Shown here: positions 1 to 11,744 of the stretch, piece after piece
Layout of the letters: every line of letters starts with the position of its first letter
Position numbering within the stretch: position 1 is the first letter of the stretch
DNA from: Polytrichum commune
Taxonomy: Eukaryota; Streptophyta; Polytrichopsida; Polytrichales; Polytrichaceae
Direction: 5' to 3'
Assembly: GCA_950295325.1 (NCBI GenBank)
Contig: OX485804.1
Span: 43,202,429 to 43,266,428 of the forward strand
DNA: 64,000 bases
Program-made: the position numbers and the translations under genes
The notes under the pieces: generated by a model
Database searches by the model: none
What the model saw: the letters and a program-made list of their open reading frames with translations, nothing else
What the model was told of the DNA's origin: nothing

Positions 1-3000
1 CGATGACCACGCTCGAAAGAATGCAAAGTCCTCACAAATGCCGTTGAGAAGAAGGAAAAAAAAAATGTTTTCAGTGACGATGATGTTCATCATAATTAAG
101 CACATTCTCCAATTTTACGTTTCACATGCTGTCAGGAGAAGATTGAACTAAAATTGGACTAACAAACTACTAAGACACTTGCACCCACCCATAAATTCAA
201 CTTATAAGAGAAACAGAATAAGTGACAAAGAATGATCGTAAACCCCACCGGCGGGAGAGGCAGCAGGAGCGGGCTGGCGCCGTGTCGCCATATCTGCTCA
301 AACCCTCGGGCCTCTTGTACCAAAGCTCTTTCTCTTTTTTTTCTTGCCCCCTTCTTCTGCTCCACCTCCCATGTCTCCAAATCTTTTTACCATCTCCTTC
401 TCCATCGCCTGCCTCCCAACATCCTCTTCATCCGCATCTTCTCCCTCCCCCGGCTGCTCCTGCCGCTGCTGCTTCCTCCCGTTCCTGCCATCATGTCCCT
501 TTACGTAGTGATTGATGGCCAGCCTCCCTCAAGCTCCGCGTCTGAGTAATGAGCGCTTCCCTTCCCTTTCCTTTCCTGGGCTGTCAAAGCTTCAAACCTC
601 CCGCCATAGCCTTTGGCCTCCTCCTCTCCTCCGCAGTAGGACCGAAGATCTCAAGGAAGGAAGAAGGAAGGGTGGCTAAGTTACTTAAGTTAACTTACTT
701 TAGTTTTCCCTTGAACGCCCCTTCACTCGCCCATTGCCTTGGCTTGCCTCCCCTCTAAATATTTCGCCTTCACTACACTAAATATTTAGTGTCCCATATG
801 CTATTTGGGAAGGGCCTAAACTAGATGCCTAGAGGTCTCAAAGTGTCACGCCTGCTAATTGCCAATATGATTCCATCCGTCAACATAAGTAACTTCTCTA
901 TGTGAAAAAATATCTACATTATGGCATTTAGAGGATACCAATGGCAAGTGTCATGTGTTTACATTTCAATATCCAAGAGGAAGATGTTCTTGAGCATACT
1001 AATGGCAAGTGTCATTTGTGTACACTTTGATCAACTTGTAGATCATTATGTAACATAGGCATGCATCTCCTAACACTGTTGAACATAGCTATGCCAAGGT
1101 ATTAGTAAACGCACTAGTTGAACGCCAAGTGTCGTGAGGTGACACACTAATGGTAAAGTTGTTGGTCATTAGTGTAACCTATCACGCGGCTCATAATAGG
1201 GTAAGTGACACTATTATGCATGTTGACACGAAATACCATAAACGGTGTGCTTCCAACAATGGATCTCTTAACATAGCTCTCGCTGCAACCTTTGGCCTTC
1301 TCTCATGTTCCCTTCTCATGACTAGTACATGGTCATAAAGGTTGCTTCCTTTTGTTCTCAGCCTCACCAGTATTAAATCCCCAACTTTTAACATTTTTTC
1401 TTGGGAACAAGTCCATTAAGCTTGTAAACATCTTGGAAGTCGCAAGGTTAGCGGGCCTAACATGTCTATGTCTAGAGTATTTGTTGGAAGTGAGGAGACT
1501 TTGACTAACACATCAAAGACAAGATGCACCTTCAAACACCAAATGATTGCTCCCAACCTTTTAAATTTAATACCCCGTATATGTATTGAATTTTTTTTTG
1601 TAGAGGTGCCACATCGTATCATATCATCATAGATATAACTAGCTTGATCTTCCCTCCCTCCTCACCAATCCACAGGTAGATCACTCTAAGGCATTTTTGT
1701 GCACCATGTGTGGCTGGGGTTTTTGTTTTGTTTTGGGGCTATTTACCTTCAAGGGTTGAATTAAAGCCTACCTATAATTACTTAAATTTCAAAAATGGCC
1801 CATTTGTTTGCACCCTTTCATTACTTGTATTGTCCAAGTCATTGCAATTTTTCGTACTCTATATTCCTTTTAAGTAATTTTGGACAGATGGAAATCCCAA
1901 TTATCATCCATCCCCGTGAGTCCTAAACCCGTTTACATACCATACTAAACATACCTTCTAGGATCCTTATCTTGAGCCCCTATATTAATTTTACAAAAAA
2001 ATAATGGCCCACGTTTTATGTCCATCTAACTTACTTATAATGGGATTGTCTACATTTAATGGCCCCTTCATTATTTGGAATTCCTTTATAATTTTTATTT
2101 CAAATGATTTTAATCCTCTCTATATTATGCCGCACGTCGTTTTTTAAATGCACTAAGTGATCTACCCGTGCACCAATCATGTCCACATATCCTCCATGGT
2201 CTTCCCATCCTTAGCCTTTAAAACTCATGCCATAGCCTTTGGCTTTCTCTTATGTGCCATAGGAGGAAGCAAAGAAGCAAGGGTGATTACTTTTTCCCTT
2301 AAGGTAGATGCATCATAAGTGACTCATTTTCTTAATCGGACCCTTAGATTTGATTGATACGTGGTTTGGTGAGGATCATAGAACAAACATGGGTGCTCAT
2401 GTTTTGAAGAACCATTTTGAAAGGTAGGATCCAAAGGGGGGTCTGGTGCAAGGGCTCAATCTAGCTCAATTTGCTTCAAATCAGTCCCTATGTGTTTGGA
2501 TCGTGGACCCCCACATGAAGTGCCCCTAGGGTTCCCAACATTCTCACTTATGTTGAGTGGGTATTAAGATCAGCACCCCCCCCCCCGCGGTTATCAGAGG
2601 GGTTTTTGAAATTCATGACCAAGGTTCTTTAAATTTCAAATAACCAGACTTGATTCATAACTGTGGTTCTCAAAAAATCATAACCCACTCGAATAACCTT
2701 ATGAAAACCATTGAATGTTTAAATTTTTTTTGAATTACTAGGACCAAAGTTTTTTTTTTGGTAAAATTTTTCAAAACCCCATAACCATAGGTTCTTTGCT
2801 TCTAAGTTGTCTTTGTAAAGGGGCACTGAGGTTAGTAAGAAAATCAAATACCCTCCCAACACTGGTTTTCACCTTCAACTTACATGGCAACTACGGATCC
2901 TTTGCCACCTGTCCCTGCTACATGCCACGTAAGCATATCCCATACGTAGACGGAACCAGAAATATACGTATCGTGTATACGTTTTGGTTCCCGGGTTTCC

Positions 3001-3261
3001 TCCTCCTCCACCAATTCACCAATTCAGCTCGGAGCAATTCTTCTGACATTCTTGTATAGTATTTTAACAATCCGTGGGTCTGCAAGTTTCGATCGATTTT
3101 TCTGTTTAATTGAGCTCGTGGGCTGTGGCGAGTTTGGCGAGTTGCATTTCCAAACCGACTAGCAAGCACTTTGAACAGAGGGAGGGATTCTTCTTACTGC
3201 AAGTATCGTGATTGGAAAAATATTTTTTGGAAATCCAAAATCTGGCAGTGAAGAAACAACG
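1..3261. other. AT-rich intergenic leader with CT-rich block and repeat debris
   Basis: No confident gene is seen. Positions 300-545 are strongly CT-rich, like a plant 5' leader. An ATG at 493 opens 16 codons that stop at a possible donor (GA|GTAATG near 541), but no continuing exon could be found. About 774-1251 is a degenerate copy of the ACAC-ended TIR family described at 13037. 2297-2430 resembles the CTAAGGT-type interspersed repeat, and 2390-2540 matches 61140-61290. A C-run sits at about 2576-2587. The promoter of the TLDc gene should lie in the last few hundred bases. Confidence 0.5.
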
Positions 3262-6200
3262 ATGGGGAACGGAAATAGTGCTCGAGATGATAGCCAAGAG
3301 TTTCTCAACGCTTCCAAGTAAGCTAAAAGTTAAGCTAAGGCACTTTCGGAGGGGAAGGGAAAATAATTTCAACAGGATGATCGAAGGGCTTAAAATCTAA
3401 AGCTAAGCATTTTTGTGGATGAATTTGTTGGCAGGAGGTTCTCGGACTCGGAGTTGCGGGATTTGAAAAAGCTGTTTGTGTCCCTTGCGTATCAATCTCG
3501 AAGTCAAGGCGAATACATTATAGCTTCCGTGTTTCAGGTGCTCAAATTCGACTTAACCCTAATACGGGGTGTCCACATCATTATTTGGTGGATAATTGGA
3601 ATATGTTTTGGATTAATGATTTCAATCCGGTCTTTCTTTGCTCGATCATTTGTATTCACATGGAAAGATTCACCCCGTTGTCCACTCCGTACATGAGAAG
3701 AATGTTGAGACATGTCATTTCTTAACTAGGTAGTAGAAATTCGTCAGAAGAGGTGTGTTAAAATTTCTTTACTAAGTAGTAGAAATTCTTTAGGAAACAT
3801 ACACGAAGTGATGCAATAATTGGTGTGGGTTGAGTGGAGCAGGCACATTTTGGGATCCGTGGGCCGCTTGGGGGGAGACTATTCGATCTGGTGACAAGGA
3901 ACCGGGAAACAAAATCCCTATACTATGAAGACCTTGTTATCGCAAAGGTACAGAGCAGGTTGTTCAAATTAGGTGACATCAAAATCACATTCATTTTTTG
4001 AAGCTGTAGGATGAAGTAGTACGTTGGAGTGCTCATGACTGGCCTCTTTCTGATGACAGGCTTTGTATGAAAAAGGCGCACCAGATGAAACGGAGAGCTT
4101 CATGTACCAACTAGTGGATTTGACAGGAGATGGACAAGTTCAAAGGTTGATACACTTATGACCGCTTCTTTCTTGATTTCTCAGTCTAACCCCTCATCCT
4201 TCTAAAACCTCCTTCTTACTTTGTTGGTTAGGTGTTCTAAGAATAACAGTGCGTGCATAATGGTGATCAATGTTATGCTCTCAACCATAGTCATGTACCA
4301 TGTACCAATTAGAATTGTGCAGAATTTGTCGCTATGGCCTTCATAGCAATCGGTGGTTGACTCACTCAACATGTGCGAATCAAGCCATGATATGATAAGG
4401 TCTTTGTATTCATGGAGGTTTTACTTGGAAAACTGCTTCTTTATTCTGCAGTCTAAATCCTCACCTATTTAAACCCTCTTCTTACTTTGTGGGTGTTGTA
4501 AAGGAGACAGAGTCTGCACAATGTACTAGTCCTTCTTAGACTTGTGCAGAGTTTGTCACTATAGTCTTCATAGTAGTAGGTAATTGACCATTCAATATGT
4601 GAGATTCAAGCCATGATATGGTAATATCTTTGTATTCATGGATGTTATACTTGGGAAACTGCTTCTTTATTCCCCAGTCTAAACCCTTATCCTTCTAAAA
4701 ACCCCTTCTTACTTTGTTGGTGTTGTAAAGAAGAGAGTCTGCACAATGGTGATCCATCTCATGGTCGACCATAGTCATGTTCTAGTCCTTATTAGACTTG
4801 TGCAGAGTATGTGACTTTAGCTTTTATAGTAATTGGTGGTTGGCCACCCAATAGAAAGGCGTGACAGCTTCTGTGCTGGTGTAATTCAAGCCATGATATG
4901 ATAAGGTCTTTGCATTCATTGATGTTTTACTTGGGGAAACCGCGTTGTTGTGCAGGACAGAGGTGGAAGGGGTTATCTTGTCAATTTTGCAGACCGTGTT
5001 GGGATCAAAAGACTCTGTTCTAGATGCTAGCTTGCCGGAGAACAGTCTGGAGGCCTTTCTTCAGTCTGCAAGCTTTACAGAGGAAGGAGGAGGTGAGGGT
5101 GAAGCTGCTGCCGCTTGCATGTCAATGCAGGACTTCCGCAAGTGGTGTGCATCAACCCCCTCTGTCAAGAGGTTCTTGACCACGCTTTTAAAAGGTCCTA
5201 TTTCGGGTATGTATGTACACCATCACAAACTTCCAGACTCAAAACCATCATTTTGAAACAATCAAGTTATTGTAATAACATTGTATAGTATTACAAATTA
5301 ATATCGTATAAATTGCATATTTATTTTATTCTCATGAATGATTTGTCACATCATACTACTACCTGAGAAACCTTTATATAGGAATAATAAGTATGTTGTA
5401 ACAGAACCATGTTACACACCACTAGGTGTAGATTTGGTATACATATTATGTAGTAATTTCACACTTAGCAGTTTTTAATGATCTTATCTGCTCCAAAATG
5501 TGTTGCCTTGGAATTTTTCTATAGATTTGTGAAGGAGGGGAAGTTGGCACACAAATTATGAAATGACGCATGAGTACCCAGTTTTCAGTTCTGAAATGGT
5601 GTGGAGGGTTATTCCTGTTTAATTTTAAGACCACAATGTTCAGTATCCAGGAAGGAATGGCATGTATGACAATCATTCCTTTTGTGGCTCAAGTACTGTA
5701 AAGTGATCTCTGTTTTGACTCTATAATTGCCAGAAGGCAGATTCAATGTGGGATTCAATATGGTCTTGATTAATGTGAATATGAGATGTGTCAAATTTCC
5801 TTTCTGGAAAAGAATTATTTCATGTTGAATAAGATAGCACCATACAGTAATTCACCAAAACATCTGTCTCTCTTGGATCAGGTGTACCAGGGCGACAAGT
5901 ACCAGAGCTTCTCACACCCGACAACATGAGCCAGTCTGGATTTATAATGAGGAAGGAGTATGCTTGGCATATTGCAGGAGCCATGCAAGCAGAAGAGACT
6001 GTGGAATGGGTCCTTGTTTATCACAGTCCTGCTCAGGGTCTCAGCTTCAACACATTTTTGGGCAAGCTTGCGTAAGTTGCTAGTTTCATTCATGTCATGA
6101 TGGTTCAAGTCATCATTTTAAGCGGCTGAATTTTAAGGGGGTCAATATATGAAAGGTGGAATCATGTGCCGCCGTGGTTCGATGCATTACTGTGAAGTGT

Positions 6201-8328
6201 TGTCTGGTTCAACACTTTGAGTGCTGAAAGCTTAATTCCACATTGGATTGACATGATGGCTTGACCAATGTGGATATGACACGTGGCAACATTCTTCAAC
6301 ACTGTGTTGAACCAGACACACTCATGCATAGCCAGATATATCTATGCTCGAAATTACTCGTTTTTATTGATACTGTTGATGATCATGCCCCCATCTTGTT
6401 TTTCCATATCAAAATCAAAGAAAAATTTGAAGGTGCCTTTCTCTGACGAGCATGGTTTAGTGCACCCAAGGGAGCTATCATTTTTTTTGAGTTTCTAGTA
6501 CAGCAAGATATTAGGCATTTGAATGAGGAAATGCAATTTGGGAGTTCTCACATTGAGATGCTTTCCACAATTAAGTACCATTGTGACATGACAAGGCTTT
6601 ATGTGCATTGAATCACACAGCAGATTTGCAATAGCCTCCTCGACACATTTTAGCATTGGGAATAAATAGGAGACACTGAATTTCTCTGAGTATTAGAGTG
6701 ATCCTCCAACTCAAGATGTCTTGTGGTCAGGAGTTGGTTGTTTTGCATACTTGACCTTCCATGTTCGATAAGTTTCCGGTGCATGTTTGGAGGTAGTGTG
6801 GGGTTTTAAGCCATAGAACATTCTATAGCCGTTCATTCAGGGTCAAACTCATTTTGGCATCCCAAGAGGTGGTAAGATGAGTCTGGCCCCTAATGAACTG
6901 ACGTAGGAAACGCTCATTCAAATTCAAACACTACCTCAGAGGATGCACCACAAGTGGAAAGAAATTGTTGATTTTGTATGCAAAACCATCATCAGAAAAC
7001 CGTGAGGGACCAACTCCTGACAAAAAGCTGCATTGAGTTAAAGCATAACTCTATTGTATGTTGAATTAACTAGGGCAACCAAGCACTGAATAAGTTGCTG
7101 CCATGGATCCAACTAGCCTTGTTGCCTCCCCATCCTTTTTAACTATTGAAAGCTCTTCTTACAGAGTTGTGATGCTCTGACAGGGCTGTGCAAGGGCCGT
7201 CCGTGTTGATTATAAAAGACAAGGAGGGTTGTGTATTTGGAGGGTATGCTTCACAGCCCTGGGAGAAGCACAGCGATTTCTACGGTGACATGAAATCCTT
7301 CCTCTTCTCCGCCCATCCGAAAGCAGCTGTACATAGGCCAACTGGAAAGAATGCAAATTTACAATGGGTAAGCCTAACTCTTCATTCAATCCTTTTCCCC
7401 TTTCCATTCTACTCAATTGAAGAGCCATGTGTAACATGTATGCAAAGCAAAGCCTTCATGTAAATGGAATGGAGGGCTCTCTAACTTGGAACAAGAACTT
7501 GAAGCATGGGGGGAGCTAGAGAAGAGGAAAGGAGGGGAGCAATGGAGTCCATCTTGTTGGTGTTGTTGTTTACTACTTGACATTTTTAACTAAAAGCATC
7601 AAAAGTGATGTTGTCTAAAATTAGTTCATTTATCATCTGCATTATCCAACTGGAACATAAGTATACGTACAATGAATCCTAGAGAGCTTTGACCTCGTAT
7701 AAAGGACCTGGACTCAAATGCATACCACATATAAGTAGTCACTGTTGTCACATATGACTCTATTTTCAGACGACTTCCTCTTTTTGAGTAGGTTGTGCTA
7801 AATATGGATGAAATATCATAGAGCTAAAACAATATTATTTAAAATGATTGTGCATCCTGATCCTTTAAGGGTTAGGAGTTTGTGGAGTAATCAATGTCAG
7901 TATGATCCAGGCCCTTGTAGAGTATGCAGTGCTTTCTTTTGTGACAATAAAAGTCCAAATTGGGAGTGTTTTAACCACTTGATTGTCTTTTTCGCTGGCT
8001 GGGTCCTCAGTGTGCAGTTAATTATACGTCACCGAGCATTCCAAATGGAATTGGGTTTGGCGGGCAAATTCACCATTTTGGTGTCTTCATAGACGGATTC
8101 TTTGAACAGGGGCATACCCGACATTCCGTAACATTCAACAATCCCCCTCTCTCCAGCAAACCGGACATAGTGCCCGATGTTATTGAATGCTGGGCTGTGG
8201 TTGTGAAGGGGGACACCAATTCGGGGACGAATGGGGCTTCAGCACTTCAGGGCACAGTATTAGAGCGGTTTAAAGAGGATCGACAAATGTTAAATATGGT
8301 AGGACTTGCGGGTGCAAGCGACTCATGA
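3262..8328 (+). CDS. TLDc-domain / EF-hand protein (At5g39590-like), 8 exons
   Basis: Joined exons 3262-3317, 3435-3537, 3843-3947, 4060-4145, 4956-5206, 5882-6071, 7184-7367 and 8011-8328 give about 430 residues with every phase matching. The start Met opens MGNGNS, a plausible N-myristoylation context. Residues 108-119 form an EF-hand loop (D-x-T-G-D-G-x-V-x-x-x-E) whose codons are split by intron 4. The TLDc domain spans about 205-405, with RKEYAWHIAGA, SFNTFLGKL, VLIIKDKEG, GGYASQPWEKHSDFYGDMKS and NGIGFGGQIHHFGVFID. The C-terminus GTVLERFKEDRQMLNMVGLA is typical of the plant family. TLDc proteins are linked to oxidative-stress resistance and V-ATPase binding in other eukaryotes; the plant role is less clear. 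Exon 7 uses the acceptor ending at 7183 because the AG at 7164 would give an immediate stop. Exon 8 starts at the acceptor ending at 8010, restoring the W-CAVNYTS join. Confidence 0.9.
4146..4955 (+). repeat. Three-copy tandem repeat forming intron 4 of the TLDc gene
   Basis: The intron consists of three diverged units of about 230-275 bp, roughly 4165-4435, 4436-4672 and 4673-4945. Each carries recognisable blocks: a CTTCTTT...CAGTCTAA start, CTTCTTACTTTGT, a segment around CTTGTGCAGA, and CAAGCCATGATATG...TTTACTTGG. Each unit begins with a pyrimidine tract plus CAG/TCTAA resembling a splice acceptor (about 4183, 4454 and 4677). The true acceptor at 4955 follows the last TTTTACTTGG block, so the array appears to have grown by duplicating the intron 3' end. 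Confidence 0.75.
6196..6322. mobile_element. Small foldback MITE in TLDc intron 6
   Basis: The termini are near-perfect inverted repeats of about 19 bp: AGTGTTGTCTGGTTCAACAC on the left and the complement of GTGTTGAACCAGACACACT on the right, enclosing about 90 bp. The size and hairpin shape fit a non-autonomous MITE. No unambiguous target-site duplication was found, so the superfamily is unassigned. Confidence 0.55.
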
Positions 8329-9207
8329 TGACCATGGGGTTGAAGAAGGTATGCTGTGAAGCTATTCTATTAATTTGTGCAATTTGTCATTCAAAAAACT
8401 AAGTATCTAAGCTTGTAAAATTCAAGGAAACAATCTCTATTGGTGACAAAATACTCGTCACCTGGATGTTGAATTTCGTGTAATCATCACTCGGTTTGTT
8501 GAGTACAGTTCCTTTGAATCGATGTAACCAAATGAAATTGGGCTGACTGGCTTACAAACTAAGGCAGACATGTCGTATTCAAACACCAGCTCTATGCAAA
8601 TGCCTAATTTTGGGTGTAAAATGTTATGATATTCTCGTAAAACAAACACTTCCAATATTATTCTAAGCATCAGGATTACGGCTCATTGGTTGGGGGAATG
8701 CCAAAAAGCCAATGCTCAAGACCTGCTCAGCACTAACCACTTTGTGCACACCTATACAATCAGTTAACAAAATCACTTTACCTACCTACTCTTTGAAAAT
8801 TCGTCACAAATCGATATTTTGTCACCTTGATCTCATTTCATGGCATTGGATTTGTACAAGATATGTTAATTGAGTGAGATTTTGTCCATGATTTATTGCA
8901 CATCAGAAGAGGAAGAACCTATTGGGAGTAACTGTATAGGGTATTGATCTTGTAAGCTACGTCAAGATGGCTTGTGTGAGGTGTGATGATATCTTAAATG
9001 GCACATTATGGCATATGAAGCTAGTGCAATGTCCTTATAGGATAATTGATGATTTCATATTAGACACTACTTTGAATCTTGGGATTAGAGGTATCCACTA
9101 TTGACATTTGTGTCTCGACAACCGAAAGGTTATCGAGACCCAGGGTTTTGGGGCCCACATTGTTTTCACTTCGACTAGACGATTAAAGTCAAATCACCTA
9201 TTCCCGA
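8329..9207. other. Downstream region of TLDc gene, no gene seen
   Basis: The first few hundred bases are presumably the TLDc 3' UTR. The rest is AT-rich with no coding signal. A compact hairpin at 9112-9139 has 12-bp arms with one mismatch closing a GAAA tetraloop; nothing around it shows a function. Confidence 0.4.
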
Positions 9208-10016
9208 TCAAGACCATCATGAATCTATAGGGTGCCATAATTTCGATCATATTGGGATTGATTTTGGTAAACAAAATTGTGCATGGTTGAAATAAGGTTC
9301 CATGTTTCACGGTATTTAAGGGTTAGTTTCCATGTAGACAACTTGCCCACCAAACTTTGGTGGGAATGTAGATTCCACTTGCATTTCCACTAGAATATGA
9401 TGGAGAGCAGCCTACATGAAAACTAATCCTAAGTTTCCAACTTCGGTTATGATATCACCATGGATTCATCAGTGCCATGACACATATCCATGGTTTTGAG
9501 TGCTAAAGTGAGGAGGAATTCATCTCGAAATTCATCCCTAAACTCTAGACATTGGTAAATGTGTTCAGACCAACTTTTGGTTTCAAAAGTTCATAGTTTT
9601 TTCAATTTAAGGAATAAATTATCAAAAAAGTTGTAGTCCTCATGACTTCTATCTCCTACACAGGAGTAATTTGTACCGCCTAATACTTCTCCATATTTGG
9701 TGTAGAATCTCTTAAGTGATTGGTTATGGGCATCTTTACTCTAGAGTGGCCCATATTTTTTAATTTCCACATTAACTTTCCACGCACATTAATAGGACAA
9801 TTTAGTGTAGAGTAGAGGTGCCTATTTCTGATCAAGACCTCATCGGGAACCTATAGGATGTCATAATTTTGATAAGGTTTGGATTGAATTTCAGTCAGCA
9901 TAGAACCAATAATACCATGACATGTCCATGGTTTGAGTGCTAAATTGAGAAGGAATGAGTGGTACAAAATGAGTAGTCGCTAAAGACTTTAGACATTGAT
10001 AATATGTTTGGGCCAA

Positions 10017-11518
10017 TGTCCTATATTTACTAAACACTCAAATCAAACACCCCACACTACATAATAGTCACCAAGACAAAAATATCCTTGAATCCATGAT
10101 CATAATGCTACAATCCTGCACACAAATCACCACACTCCATAAAGTCAAAGCCCATGCTAACATAAACGGTAATGAACAAGCCGACAAACTAGCCAAAATA
10201 GGATGCGAACTTGATCACAAAGACGCCGTAATGCCACATGAACATGCGCACCCTACCCCATATTACCTCCAAAAAGATTGGTGGCACTCAATGCAAGAAA
10301 CACCAGACAAAGGCCCTATAAGACACCTTGGAAAACACGTCCTCAAATACGACAAAAAACATAACTTAGAAGTCATAGCTAACCAAACACAACAACTACA
10401 TAAATGGCTCGAAAACAAAGATATTGACAAGACATTATCAAACAATTTTTGGACAAACCCAAGTATCACAGACAAACAAAAAACATGTCTAGTAAAATTC
10501 CGGACGGGACAATACATGGGCCAAACTCAGAAGCAACTCTTCTTTGGTAGAGAAGCCTACCCATCAAAAACATGCCCCATTTGCAACTCATCAAGTGCAG
10601 ATACATGGTTACATGTACTACTCACATGCAAACAACAACACATTCACGCACTAATAACAAAACGACACAACAAAGCGGTATGAGAAATCCGTAAACTAAT
10701 TTTGTCTAATAAAATGTCTAGACACTATACACTCATGAATGCGGGAACGCACAATGAACAACCCCAAGAAAATACCTTGCCTACATGGCTATTGCCATGC
10801 ACATGCGGCACCCAAAGATGCCACTGTAATGCTAGGTTTAAACCAGATGTATTGTGCATCATAGGACATCCATATAACCACCCCCCTCTAGAAACCCCTA
10901 CAACATGAATCACCATACAATTAATTGAATTCACATACTGTAATGACAGATTTACCACAGAAACCCTCGATAGGAAAACCACAAAATACCAACCACTCAT
11001 CAATAACATTATCTCAAAGGGGTGGAATGTAGCCCCACTCATGGTGCTAGTCGCAGGTGCAAGAGCCACCACACACATCCCATCCATGGTAAACTTGGAA
11101 ACAACACTTAAACTCCCCTCAAAAAAATAAAAAACACATTTCAACAAATTAACATTATCGCCACACAATACGCACACTCAATATTAGTCCATAAACGAAG
11201 ACTAGAAAACAAACAATCGGTCACAGACCTTCAAGACCCTGCATAACTAAATAAACTACCTCATAACCCGGTACACCTCGCCATATCAAACACTACTACC
11301 TCACCGGATAACCACTGCTAACTACTACCACATATTATTGGTTACCGGTTAACTGGCTATCTGTTACTAACATAGTGTCTACTCCCTGCAAGGGGTGAAG
11401 TAGTTCTACATCTAATGTCACTACCCTTGGATGTGACTAAGGATGTTTTACAAACAGACACTCTATTCACTCCGGCCTCCCCCGGAGACCAGAGTTCTTC
11501 TTCTTCTTCTTCTTCTTC
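10017..11518 (+). mobile_element. 5'-truncated LINE (non-LTR retrotransposon), 3' part only
   Basis: About 1.5 kb bounded by a 7-bp target-site duplication GGGCCAA (10010-10016 and 11519-11525). It carries the end of ORF2 and a (TTC)n tail at 11496-11518. A CTCCGG...CCGGAG stem-loop lies just before the tail and could be a 3' recognition structure for reverse transcription, as known for some LINEs. Loss of the 5' part, a simple-sequence tail and a short duplication are the normal signature of target-primed reverse transcription. The reverse transcriptase domain is absent. Confidence 0.85.
10027..11130 (+). pseudogene. LINE ORF2 C-terminus: RNase H end, Cys/His motifs, PD-(D/E)XK-like core
   Basis: One frame, broken by TGA at 10681-10683 and 10906-10908, reads in order: the RNase H C-terminal part (KVKAHANINGNEQADKLAK); a C-x2-C-x9-H-x4-C motif (from CPIC); a C-x-C-x4-C-x-C motif (CTCGTQRCHC); KPDVLCIIG; then IEFTYCNDRF with a following K-x2-KY. 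The Asp of KPD is encoded at 10846 and the Glu of IEF at 10927. The Asp ... Glu ... Lys spacing after cysteine motifs resembles the restriction-like endonuclease of R2-type LINEs; this assignment is my inference. The first stop is one C-to-T change from an Arg codon. The copy is dead. Confidence 0.7.
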
Positions 11519-11744
11519 GGGCCAACTTTTGGCTTCGGAAATTCATAGTCATTTCAATGTAAGGAATAATATTACCAGAAAAAATTTGTAGTCCTCTCAA
11601 TTTCTCTCTTCCTACATGAGAGAAATTGCCTTATACTTCTCCAAATCTAACACAAAATCTCTTAAGTGATTGGTTATGAGCGCCTTTACTCTAGTTTTCA
11701 TATGTTAAAAATTTTCACTTAGTGCATGAGGTGATTCTAGTTGA

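Larger units (their letters stand above)
9208..11700. repeat. Tandemly duplicated repeat unit, second copy split by a LINE
   Basis: Unit 1 (about 9208-9720) and unit 2 (about 9828-10016 continued at 11519-11700) share ordered blocks: GATCAAGACC, CCTATAGG, CATGACA...CCATGG, TTGAGTGCTAAA, TAGACATTG, CCAACTTTTGG, TCATAGT, AAGGAATAA, TTGTAGTCCTC and TCTTAAGTGATTGGTTATG. Unit 2 reads continuously only if 10017-11518 is removed, so unit 1 is an intact relative of the insertion site. Confidence 0.75.

Noticed and set aside
7159-7183. Acceptor at 7164 for TLDc exon 7
   Set aside because: Would add an in-frame TGA at once; the next AG (7183) restores the conserved sequence.
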